Shown here: one piece after another, positions 9,057 to 17,093 of the stretch
Position numbering within the stretch: position 1 is the first letter of the stretch
Layout: every line of letters starts with the position of its first letter
IMG/VR virus record: IMGVR_UViG_3300028666_000092
Coordinates: 1-28,813 of that record
Strand: one strand, 5' to 3'
Origin: a virus
Length of the DNA: 28,813 nucleotides
Program-made: the position numbers and the translations under genes
Notes under the pieces: model-generated
The model's input: only the letters and a program-made list of their open reading frames with translations
Databases searched by the model: none
Told to the model about the DNA's origin: nothing

Positions 9057-12000
9057 ATGGCAGTACAACGAAGAGTAAATTGGATTTCCGAACAGATGGT
9101 GCAGTTGCCGGATATGCGCATGATCGAGTCGGCTGCGTCCAATGACTGGGACCAAGGTATTCAGGCAATAATTACTGGAACTACGCAAGGTTATATAATC
9201 CGTGGTTTCAACATCTTGATGGCTAATGCCATCGGAAATGCTGCCTCTAATCTGCAGCTTCAGGTCGATCCAGGTGCCCTTCTTCACATTTTAGCAAGTC
9301 AATCTGGCACAATATACATGGTACCTCCTGGTACTCCAGCGCAACAGCTTAATTCGGTTACCAATTCTAATATCACTGGTTCTTTTTCTCCCAATTCTAT
9401 TAACTATGTAAGTGTTGATTATATTCGTTTTTTAGATGATAGTACCGATGCCCAAGTTTATATTTGGGACCCCACTTCAGATACAACCACCACCACTAAC
9501 GCACCGCGCGCTAATATTTTAACTTACGTAATCAATATTTCTACGGTTGCTCCAAGCGGTAATTTACTACCAATTGCAGCAGTCTTAACCGATGCCGGCA
9601 ATAACGTTTTAAGTATTTCCGATGAACGATGGCTCCTGTATAGGCTCGGTACTGGCGGAACCAATCCAAATCCGCAATTTGTGTATCCCTGGCCAGAAGG
9701 TAGAGCTGAAAATCCATTTACCTCTACCTCTGATAGCGTCGACCCCTTCAGTGGCGGTGATAAGGCGATAAGCGATCTAAAAGATTGGATGAATGCGGTA
9801 ATGACTTCTTTCGAGGAAATCAAGGGAAGTACATATTGGTATTCAGCAACTAATTCTGATTCATTAGTTTATCTGCGCGAAGACTTAGGTAATACCGTTA
9901 TCACTGGTGCCGGAGAGATTTCTCACGGTATCTTGCCAAACTCTATACCTGTTTTAATGACCACCGGCAATACTTCCATAGGTGGTGGCCTCCTAGGGTC
10001 TGCAGGAAGCTATGCCATTTTAGCGGCTACTGCGGTAACCAATACTGGATTCAGCATTCTGACCGGCGATTTAGGCATTAGCCCTGGAACATCCATCGTC
10101 GGATTTCCTCCCGGAACTTATTCTGGAACAGAAGACATTGCTAATCTGGCCTCCGGGGCCGGCCAATCCGCAGCGCTATCCGCTTTTACTTCTGGAAACG
10201 CATTAACAGCTACTGCAATACCTGCTATCTTAGACGGACAGACTTTAACTCCAGGAGTTTATAAAGAAGCTTCCGGAACTTTTAATTTGGCCGCATCTGG
10301 CCCTGGTACTTTGACCCTGAACGGTGCCGGCGTCTATATATTTCAATGCTCTAGCACCCTTACTACTGGTGCCGGTGGAACTCCCACAATCACTCTTACT
10401 GGCGGAGCGACCGCAGATAACGTATACTGGTTGGTAGGTTCTTCTGCCACAATTAATTCTGGAACAGCGGGCACTTTTCAAGGTAGTATTGTTGCTCAGA
10501 CTAGTATCACCGATACCATTGGCGGAACTGTCAATGGTAGTTTGATTGCTTTAACTGGTGCTGTAACACTAAGTGCAGCTTCTATCATTAATGCAGTTGG
10601 AACTGGTGGCGCCAACCTGTTAACCAATTTGGGTTCTGTAGTTGGACTGTTACCTGGTCAATTTATTTTTGCTCCAGGAGTTCCTACTGGCACTACAATA
10701 GTTAGTATTTTGGGTAGTACGGTCACTATGTCTAGAAACGCTACTTCCAATGGAGTTGGAATTGGAGTTTCATTCTTTGATCCGTCCGTTATTACGGTAC
10801 CCGGACAAATTAATTGGGACTTGCCTATTTTTATTGATGTAATAGGTTCTTCCCTTAGTTATGAGTTAGCGGCTAATCCAAGTTCAACAGATATCACTTT
10901 AGCTAACGATCAAGTAGCCTATATAACCTTAGTACGTGGCCAATCAATTACTCCTAACTTGATTTTTACTAATGGAAGTGCTTCGGTAACATCAGTAGGA
11001 TTGATCCCCTGGACTAATTTGTTATTGCCAGGAGATTTTGTTAAACTTGGTACAGACACCGATTCTGGTTACTACGAAATTCTTACTGTTAATTCTCTAA
11101 CCCAGGTAACCCTTACTATTCCGTTTGCAGCAGCAAGTACCGGGGCCGCTGGAGCCCAAGCCCAATATGCGTTTGGATCTTATTCCGCTTCTGCTACGCC
11201 AAGTACCACTAGAGATATTTTTATAGCAGATCGTCCTGCAGTACCTATCACCGCCAATACTTTTTGGCTCTTCGTGCGAGAAGACAACGGCGGTTCTCCC
11301 AAAGTATATGTAAGATTTTTAGGTGCAGAATTAGACAATGGAACTAACGTAGAAGTAGGTGGAACCACACCAGAACAATTATTGCAATATATCGGTTCTC
11401 CTAATTTTGCTGCAACTAAACCGCAATACGTTCTAGCGCTTGATCCTGGATCGGTAGCTCAGATAACCAGCATCACCACCGGCAATGCGGCCTCGATGGC
11501 TTCTGATCAATATTTTTACATTTATTCTTCTGCTAATGCTAGGACTTACGCTGTTTGGGTTAATAAGGATGGTACTGGAATACAGCCAAATGTTCCGTTC
11601 GCCACAAATTATGTCGAATGGAACATTACTACTGGGCAAACAGCCACTCAAACAGCAACCTCTTTAGCTGCCGCATTAAACGCCACCATTAATAGCGATT
11701 TTAACGCATCTTCTATTGGCCCTATAGTTACTGTAATCAATACTTCTGCTGGTACTTCTACTACTGCTCTAAACGTTTCCGTTGGCAGTGGTGGTGGCGT
11801 ACTTGGATCGGCCGGTAGCTATGCCATCCTAGCGGCCTCCGCAGTAACCAACACCGGTTCTAGCGTACTAACCGGTAATTTGGGCATCAGTCCTGGCACG
11901 TCGATATCTGGATTCCCACCCGGAACTTATTCCGGAACAGAAAATATAGCTAATACGGCATCGGCAACGGCTCAATCAGATGCCCTTTCCGCCTATACTA

Positions 12001-13214
12001 CTTTAGCTGGAATGACCGCAACCCCTATTTCTGCAAATCTGGATGGAGTTACGCTGACTCCTGGGGTGTACACGGAATCTACCGGAACTTTTCATTTGGC
12101 ATCCTCTGGGCCCGCAACACTCACTTTTAATGGCGCTGGAACATACGTAATTCACGCAGCATCAACGCTCACCACAGGCGCTGGTGGTATTCCGACTATG
12201 AATTTGACTGGTGGCGCAACTGCTGCCAACATTTATTGGGTGGTTGGAAGTTCTGCTACAATTAACTCCGGATCCGCTGGTACCTTCCAAGGTAGCATCC
12301 TTGCTCAAGCAAGTATCACTGATACTTTAGGCGGGACAGTTAACGGGAGCTTAATAGCTTTGACTGGTGCTGTAACCTTAAGTGCTGCCGCAAATGTCAC
12401 AGCTGCTGGTGGTGCCCCCTCATTAGTTATTTCATTAACCCAATCCGGTACCGGACTGGGGAATTTCATCGTCCACGATGGCGATAATTTAACATTAGCT
12501 GTTAAAGAATTGGATGCTGAAATCGGCACAATTCTAAACGATATCAATGCACCAACATACGATGAAACCGTATCCGTCGTTGCTTCTGGGGCAACTCCTC
12601 CAACATCTATTAATGGACCACTTCCAAGCACTACAATTGTTATTTTGCCCAATAATACTAGGGCTGGCAATGCAGAGCAATTTTATTTGGTAAATTCTGG
12701 AAAGCTCATAGTATTTTTAAATGGACAAGAATTAACGGTACATGACGATTATTCTGAGGTCGGAGCTGTCGGCGCATTAAGTAATCAAATTGAAATTTTA
12801 AGAGCATTAGATGTTGGAGATTTATTAGAATTTAGACTTATTGCCGGTGGCGGTGGTGGATTAGCCGGCCCGGTAGGCCCATTAGGTCCAGCAGGCCCGA
12901 CGGGCCCGGCAGGACACGATGCCGCTGGTGGTCCAGTTGCCATTTCTACTAAAACTAGTAACTATACAGTTCTTACATCAGACAATGTTCTTTTGGCTAA
13001 CTGTACTTCAGGCGCAGTAACATTCTCGTTGCCTCCCGTCGCAACCGCCACTGGACATGTTTTCTATTTTAAAAAGATAGATTCAACCCTGAATGCGATG
13101 ATAATCGCGGCCAATGGCTCAGATCTGATCGATGGCTTTAGTACCCTCACTACGACAGTACAATATGAAGCTTTTACCTTGATGAACGATGGCACGTCAT
13201 GGTGGATATTCTAA
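9057..13214 (+). CDS. Giant tail fibre with two DUF3494 ice-binding-like domains and a collagen-like segment
   Basis: 1385 aa. Residues ~1-300 form a proximal fibre domain ('AVQRRVNWISEQM' start) expected to attach to the tail. Residues ~312-508 and ~915-1111 are two DUF3494 (PF11999) domains, each with the family signatures 'LGSAGSYAILA.', 'GISPGTS..GFPPGTYSG', 'LTPGVY', 'STLTTGAGG' and 'GSLIALTGAVTL'. The copies are 197 aa each, align without gaps and share 152 identical positions by my count (77%). Between them lie other beta modules, including one shared with the baseplate gene (~818-905). A G-P-X collagen-like stretch is at ~1268-1285, then a C-terminal domain ending 'LMNDGTSWWIF'. DUF3494 forms a beta-solenoid that binds ice or serves as an adhesin in bacteria; here a receptor-binding or stiff-shaft role is inferred. 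Confidence 0.85.
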   Translation: MAVQRRVNWISEQMVQLPDMRMIESAASNDWDQGIQAIITGTTQGYIIRGFNILMANAIGNAASNLQLQVDPGALLHILASQSGTIYMVPPGTPAQQLNSVTNSNITGSFSPNSINYVSVDYIRFLDDSTDAQVYIWDPTSDTTTTTNAPRANILTYVINISTVAPSGNLLPIAAVLTDAGNNVLSISDERWLLYRLGTGGTNPNPQFVYPWPEGRAENPFTSTSDSVDPFSGGDKAISDLKDWMNAVMTSFEEIKGSTYWYSATNSDSLVYLREDLGNTVITGAGEISHGILPNSIPVLMTTGNTSIGGGLLGSAGSYAILAATAVTNTGFSILTGDLGISPGTSIVGFPPGTYSGTEDIANLASGAGQSAALSAFTSGNALTATAIPAILDGQTLTPGVYKEASGTFNLAASGPGTLTLNGAGVYIFQCSSTLTTGAGGTPTITLTGGATADNVYWLVGSSATINSGTAGTFQGSIVAQTSITDTIGGTVNGSLIALTGAVTLSAASIINAVGTGGANLLTNLGSVVGLLPGQFIFAPGVPTGTTIVSILGSTVTMSRNATSNGVGIGVSFFDPSVITVPGQINWDLPIFIDVIGSSLSYELAANPSSTDITLANDQVAYITLVRGQSITPNLIFTNGSASVTSVGLIPWTNLLLPGDFVKLGTDTDSGYYEILTVNSLTQVTLTIPFAAASTGAAGAQAQYAFGSYSASATPSTTRDIFIADRPAVPITANTFWLFVREDNGGSPKVYVRFLGAELDNGTNVEVGGTTPEQLLQYIGSPNFAATKPQYVLALDPGSVAQITSITTGNAASMASDQYFYIYSSANARTYAVWVNKDGTGIQPNVPFATNYVEWNITTGQTATQTATSLAAALNATINSDFNASSIGPIVTVINTSAGTSTTALNVSVGSGGGVLGSAGSYAILAASAVTNTGSSVLTGNLGISPGTSISGFPPGTYSGTENIANTASATAQSDALSAYTTLAGMTATPISANLDGVTLTPGVYTESTGTFHLASSGPATLTFNGAGTYVIHAASTLTTGAGGIPTMNLTGGATAANIYWVVGSSATINSGSAGTFQGSILAQASITDTLGGTVNGSLIALTGAVTLSAAANVTAAGGAPSLVISLTQSGTGLGNFIVHDGDNLTLAVKELDAEIGTILNDINAPTYDETVSVVASGATPPTSINGPLPSTTIVILPNNTRAGNAEQFYLVNSGKLIVFLNGQELTVHDDYSEVGAVGALSNQIEILRALDVGDLLEFRLIAGGGGGLAGPVGPLGPAGPTGPAGHDAAGGPVAISTKTSNYTVLTSDNVLLANCTSGAVTFSLPPVATATGHVFYFKKIDSTLNAMIIAANGSDLIDGFSTLTTTVQYEAFTLMNDGTSWWIF
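9990..10581 (+). other. DUF3494 domain copy 1 within the fibre gene
   Basis: It encodes residues ~312-508 of the fibre. It begins 'LLGSAGSYAILA' and ends 'GAVTLSAA', the full expected length of the ice-binding-like fold (about 200 aa). The domain boundaries coincide with Gly-rich linkers, suggesting a cassette. Compared with copy 2, amino acids are far better conserved than codons. Confidence 0.85.
11799..12389 (+). other. DUF3494 domain copy 2 within the fibre gene
   Basis: It encodes residues ~915-1111, begins 'VLGSAGSYAILA' after a GSGGG linker and ends 'GAVTLSAA'. Length is identical to copy 1, with no indels. Differences cluster in the middle (the helical insertion region of DUF3494) and the flanks are almost invariant, as expected for a duplicated, functionally constrained fold. 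Confidence 0.85.
12861..12921 (+). repeat. Collagen-like Gly-X-Y repeat in the fibre
   Basis: A GC-rich run encoding about five or six G-P-x / G-x-x triplets (G-P-V-G-P-L-G-P-A and so on). Short collagen-like triplets are frequent in phage fibres, where they act as trimerisation or flexible shaft segments. Its GC content is clearly above the surrounding gene. Confidence 0.75.
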
Positions 13215-13231
13215 TGGGATGGAAATTTTAA

Positions 13232-14695
13232 ATGGCTTACGATCCAAATTTTGTAGGTGCTACGGCACGCGTTACTTCTCTCGATCTACTGGGCAGTACG
13301 TCTGGCGTTGTAAATATTCTAGCATACGCTACGAGTGCTAATTATTCTCTAATATTGCCACAAACGCAAGGCGTAGGCGCCCTCACTAACGATGGTTCTG
13401 GAAATTTAAGTTGGTCTCCCAGCTCATTATCTGTTGGCGCATTTGATGGAGAAATAACGCCATCTGACAATGGACTAACATTCACTAGTGGAATACTGTA
13501 CGCGCAAAGTGCTTCTGCAACAGAACCCGGAATGGTTAATACCACCGCCCAAACTTTTGTTGGCGATAAAACTTTTAGCAATCCTTCTACCACTATTCCG
13601 GCACAGGTTATCGTTCAAAGCGACGTTCATGGGTTATATTTAAGAAATACTCCTACGGGATATGTTATTCCAGATACAGGAGAATCCCCAGACCAAGGCC
13701 AAGTATACAGCACTGGTACTGGTGGTCTTATCCTTGGAGCTGCCATTGGAACTGGAAGCTCTGCCACGGCAGGTATCGACCTTTTTATTGGATCTTTTGA
13801 TACCAACACCGCTAACAGCCCCCCAACCTGGGTTGCTTCCTTTAACACACAAGCTCACTTTCTATCTGGAACTTCGGCCAATCCAGGAATAACTTTCCTA
13901 GAAGACGGCGGTAGCGGTTTTCAATATGATCCTGGCACTCACACTGTTTCTATTAGTGTGCAAGGGAATACCGTAGCTAACTTTCGAGCCTCTGCTATGG
14001 GCGGCGCCGCCCTAGGAAACCGGTTGACGTTGGGAGACACTACTATAGAACCATTTGGGGCTTCTGTGGGTCTTACCTTTTTTAATGGCGTTGCTCTCTC
14101 AGCAGGAGCCGATCAATCAGCAGGATTCTATTATACTGCCATAGGTCCGGGAGCAAATGATACTTTCTATGGGCTAGACATTTTGATTAACACTGCGCAT
14201 ATGACCACTAACATTGGTAACAATGCAGCATCGATCGTTATCGAACCTGTAGGAGTAACCGGCTTTACTTGCAACCTTTATAATCAAATCTATCTAATAC
14301 GCGATACAGTATTTGGAACCAATCATGCTGCGATTGCTGATAATACTTCTTACACTGGAACGTATGGCCTTAACTTCGCTACCACCAATCCTAGCTTCTT
14401 TGCTGGCAGTCTTCTAACCGGCTCCAATCTAGTATTTCAAGCGGTATCGGGCGGTCTACAATTTCAAAGTGGGTCTGATGCTCGAGTGGGGCAGGCAACT
14501 TTGGTTGCAGGAACGGTAACGATATCCAATGCATCTGTTACTGCCAACACTAGAGTGTTAACCTCTGTATCGACACCAGGAGGTGTCCAGGGTTCTTTAA
14601 GTTATACCACAGTCGCTGCGACCTCTTTAACTATCAATTCTTCTAATGTTGCAGATACCTCTACTGTAGATTACGTGCTTTATGAGGTTAACTAA
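13232..14695 (+). CDS. Tail fibre protein
   Basis: 487 aa, ATG 17 nt after the giant fibre stop. It is almost entirely beta-rich, low in Cys and charge, with Gly/Thr/Ser/Asn-rich repeats typical of trimeric fibres. The first ~130 residues contain the shaft-like phrases 'GNLSWSPSSL', 'GILYAQSASATEPGMVN' and 'TFVGDKTF', common in tail fibre proteins. The C-terminal ~65 residues ('GQATLVAGTVTISNASVTAN...DTSTVDYVLYEV') match a capping module seen at the end of many phage fibres and head fibrils. It probably forms the middle or distal part of the adhesion device with its two neighbours. Its receptor is unknown. Confidence 0.78.
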   Translation: MAYDPNFVGATARVTSLDLLGSTSGVVNILAYATSANYSLILPQTQGVGALTNDGSGNLSWSPSSLSVGAFDGEITPSDNGLTFTSGILYAQSASATEPGMVNTTAQTFVGDKTFSNPSTTIPAQVIVQSDVHGLYLRNTPTGYVIPDTGESPDQGQVYSTGTGGLILGAAIGTGSSATAGIDLFIGSFDTNTANSPPTWVASFNTQAHFLSGTSANPGITFLEDGGSGFQYDPGTHTVSISVQGNTVANFRASAMGGAALGNRLTLGDTTIEPFGASVGLTFFNGVALSAGADQSAGFYYTAIGPGANDTFYGLDILINTAHMTTNIGNNAASIVIEPVGVTGFTCNLYNQIYLIRDTVFGTNHAAIADNTSYTGTYGLNFATTNPSFFAGSLLTGSNLVFQAVSGGLQFQSGSDARVGQATLVAGTVTISNASVTANTRVLTSVSTPGGVQGSLSYTTVAATSLTINSSNVADTSTVDYVLYEVN

Positions 14696-14709
14696 AATAT
14701 TAATATTTT
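14694..14709. repeat. Perfect 16-bp palindrome after the fibre stop codon
   Basis: AAAATATT is followed directly by its reverse complement AATATTTT, beginning within the TAA stop of the upstream fibre. It sits just before the extended -10 box at 14712. It could be an operator, or part of a weak terminator, although there is no GC stem. Confidence 0.4.
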
Positions 14710-14711
14710 CA

Positions 14712-14720
14712 TGATATAAT
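14712..14720 (+). promoter_or_regulatory. Extended -10 promoter candidate upstream of the third fibre
   Basis: TGATATAAT fits the TGnTATAAT extended -10 consensus exactly, which can work without a -35 box; no good -35 is seen 17 nt upstream. It lies 17 nt before the ATG, so the transcript would start close to the AGAGAG ribosome binding site. It occupies the only gap (42 nt) among the fibre genes. Confidence 0.4.
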
Positions 14721-14737
14721 ATTAAAAGAGAGTAAAT

Positions 14738-16663
14738 ATGGCTGAAACATTTTTAGACATTAGACAGAGTCAAACTAGGGTTTTGCAAGATCAGTTAAAC
14801 GCTGCATCATTCATTCCCATGGATTCTACGTTAGCCTCTATAAATAGTGAACTAACTACCCCAGGAAGATTGATCGCTCAGTTCATCCCCTCGCTAACAG
14901 TAATAGTGGGCGCTGGTACTGTAGTAAATCCAAATACATCAAAAAACAGAGTATTGCCATTTATAGACAATATACCCACCCATTTTACTGGCGGGACTAT
15001 TACTTTCCCATCAACTACTGGTAATATAACCGTAAGTGCTGGCCCCAGCGTGCCCATCACTATAGGGGCTAACCAATTTGTAGCCGTATTGGTTCAATTA
15101 GATTCTTCTGAAAATATTCAATTAGTAGTTGGAGCACCAGCGTCAAGCCTAGGCACCGTAGTAATTCCAACTGGTTCATCCGCCTTTTTAGCTATAGGGT
15201 ATATTATAGTTCAGTCTAATGGCTCCAGCGTTATACAGAATATTACCAATGCAATGCTATATCAATTTTCTAGCGTTGCTTCTTTAAATTTAACAGGAGT
15301 TTTGCCATTCAATCAAGGTGGTACGGGCCAAAGCTCTCCGTGGAATGCCGATGGTGTAATTTATGCCGCTAGCACCACCGCTCTCGCTAGCACTTTAGTT
15401 GGCTCGGCTGGTCAAGTACTGTTTAGCAATGGACCAGGCCTCGCGCCATCATTTCAAACGTTATCAATGAATTCCATAACAAATGCTCTAATAAATGGAG
15501 CTTTTGATTTTGCGCAACGTGGTACGACGAGCACGACCAACGGCAGCAGCACTTCTGGAACCACAGGAACATGGATTAGCGGGGCAAATACTGTAAGTGT
15601 TAACACTACAACCGGTATTAATGTGGGAAGTATAATTGCGTCGGGAACTGCCACTCCATTTGGAAATACCGTTGTTAATATTTCCGGTTCAACGGTGACC
15701 ATGTTAAATAAATTTACATCTTCTGGTACCGCTCAGCCTATAACTTTTTCAGATATATCAGATTATGTACTAGATCGTTGGTACACAACCGTACATATGG
15801 GTACCAATTCTAGTGGGGGTGTGGTAACCACTTCACAAATTCCTGGCACATTATCTGGTTCCAAATATGCGGCTCAAATTCAAATAACCACATCTTTCAA
15901 TCAAATTGCCAGTGTGTATCTTTCGCAGGCACTGGAAAATTTTAATTCATTACCTTTTTACGGTCAGAATGGTTCATTTTCAGTTAATTTAAAGGCTCTT
16001 GGTAATGTTAATTCCATTGCAATCCAATTTTTTTCTAATACTGCTGAAAATAAACTAATCGATCCAATCGGTTCTCCCGTATTGGTAGCGGTCAATTCCT
16101 CATCCTTTACTTTGGGTACAATTGCCAATCAAGCAATGGGTACGGCATGGACCACCTCGGGGGTAGTTGGAATCAGAATTAGTATAGCCGGCGTATCTTC
16201 TGGCCAAATTTTTAATTTAAATAATGGATTTATAGTAGAACAGGCCATGATGAATGTTGGATCACCGGCTACCTTCAGTCGATGCGGAGCTTCTATACAA
16301 GAAGAACTTGCATTATGCCAACGATATTATGAAAAAACTTACAATCAATCTGATGCGCCAGGAACAGTTAATGGTGTAGGTAACAGTGTAACCGCTACTT
16401 TTGGAGACGGCGTAGGTAATCATATATTCGGCGCTAGATTTGCTGTCAGTAAACGTGTTGCACCGAGTTCATATAACGTTAATACATACAATCAGGGTGG
16501 TACAATTAATGTGATAGATTATTTTGACTCAGCAGCCTCTGGAGCTGCTACTGTAGGCACAATGCTTCCCGGAGAAACTGCGTTTCAAGCAACGGCAGGC
16601 CTCTACGCTGCCCTATCGCCGGCTAGAGCCATATTTCATTGGACTGCCGACGCTGAGATTTAA
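14738..16663 (+). CDS. Tail fibre protein with carbohydrate-binding-like C-terminal half
   Basis: 641 aa, start preceded by AGAGAG. Residues 1-190 contain an N-terminal attachment/beta domain. 'GVLPFNQGGTGQSS' (~190-203) is a phrase found at shaft junctions of many phage fibres. After 'ITNALINGAFDFAQRG' (~250) comes a jelly-roll-like domain with 'YVLDRWY', 'QALENFNSLPFYGQNGSFSV' and 'ELALCQRYYEKTY'. That succession is typical of phage receptor/polysaccharide-binding domains. A module inserted around 275-325 ('ISGSTVTM') also occurs in the giant fibre near residues 545-560, another sign of module exchange. It is the last large fibre and a good candidate for the distal host-range determinant. 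Confidence 0.8.
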   Translation: MAETFLDIRQSQTRVLQDQLNAASFIPMDSTLASINSELTTPGRLIAQFIPSLTVIVGAGTVVNPNTSKNRVLPFIDNIPTHFTGGTITFPSTTGNITVSAGPSVPITIGANQFVAVLVQLDSSENIQLVVGAPASSLGTVVIPTGSSAFLAIGYIIVQSNGSSVIQNITNAMLYQFSSVASLNLTGVLPFNQGGTGQSSPWNADGVIYAASTTALASTLVGSAGQVLFSNGPGLAPSFQTLSMNSITNALINGAFDFAQRGTTSTTNGSSTSGTTGTWISGANTVSVNTTTGINVGSIIASGTATPFGNTVVNISGSTVTMLNKFTSSGTAQPITFSDISDYVLDRWYTTVHMGTNSSGGVVTTSQIPGTLSGSKYAAQIQITTSFNQIASVYLSQALENFNSLPFYGQNGSFSVNLKALGNVNSIAIQFFSNTAENKLIDPIGSPVLVAVNSSSFTLGTIANQAMGTAWTTSGVVGIRISIAGVSSGQIFNLNNGFIVEQAMMNVGSPATFSRCGASIQEELALCQRYYEKTYNQSDAPGTVNGVGNSVTATFGDGVGNHIFGARFAVSKRVAPSSYNVNTYNQGGTINVIDYFDSAASGAATVGTMLPGETAFQATAGLYAALSPARAIFHWTADAEI

Positions 16664-16665
16664 AT

Positions 16666-16785
16666 ATGCGTAATGAATTAAGGGCTGTAGCTATTGCAGC
16701 ATTGCTTATCATGTTTATGTATTGGATAGGTTCTAGTATCAATCAAGTAATATTAGATTACGCACATCTTTTGGGACTTCACTAG
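16666..16785 (+). CDS. 39-aa single-span membrane peptide
   Basis: ATG 2 nt after the fibre stop, TAG at 16783-16785. The sequence begins MRNELRAVAIAALLIMFMYW: a short charged head, a hydrophobic helix (~7-30) and an amphipathic tail. There is no strong ribosome binding site, so translation would depend on coupling to the fibre gene. The stop lies in a CTAG palindrome shared with the stop of the convergent minus-strand gene. Small single-span peptides after fibre genes in phages are often holins or lysis regulators, but nothing here proves that. Confidence 0.55.
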   Translation: MRNELRAVAIAALLIMFMYWIGSSINQVILDYAHLLGLH

Positions 16786-17093
16786 CGTTTTGTTTTCTTC
16801 ATAGCGGAAATCAAGTTTCTGGGCATGTTTTCATTGTTACGAATCAAATCGTACAATTTATCCTTGACATCTTTATCTTTCAGACTGTCTGCAAAATCGT
16901 AAAACGATTTGAGCACATGAACATATGTATTGCACAGCGCTTCTCCTGCTGGTGTCAGAGATGCAGAGCCATCTATTCTAGCTAAATTTTTAACTCTAGC
17001 CGCTATCTTATAAATATCATTACTGTTATTTTGTGCCAGTTCCCATTCTTCCATTTCATTCGGGGATAGTCCATCAGGCGGATATTTATTCAT
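16782..17093 (-). CDS. Hypothetical helical protein, last gene of the replication operon
   Basis: 103 aa from ATG 17093, which overlaps the AAA ATPase stop by 8 nt (ATGAATAA). The upstream alternative at 17114 would extend further into the ATPase gene. Charged and helical throughout, with a basic C-terminus ending MKKTKR. No motif or membrane segment is recognised. Coupling to the ATPase suggests a partner or adaptor, without direct evidence. Confidence 0.65.
   Translation of the reverse strand: MNKYPPDGLSPNEMEEWELAQNNSNDIYKIAARVKNLARIDGSASLTPAGEALCNTYVHVLKSFYDFADSLKDKDVKDKLYDLIRNNENMPRNLISAMKKTKR

Noticed and set aside
9990-12389. CRISPR-like or simple tandem repeat
   Set aside because: The repeat is a protein domain duplication with diverged codons and 1.2 kb between copies; there are no short spaced direct repeats.
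12305-12670. 121-codon minus-strand frame inside the giant fibre
   Set aside because: It is antisense to the second DUF3494 domain and the following fibre segment and arises from their biased codons.
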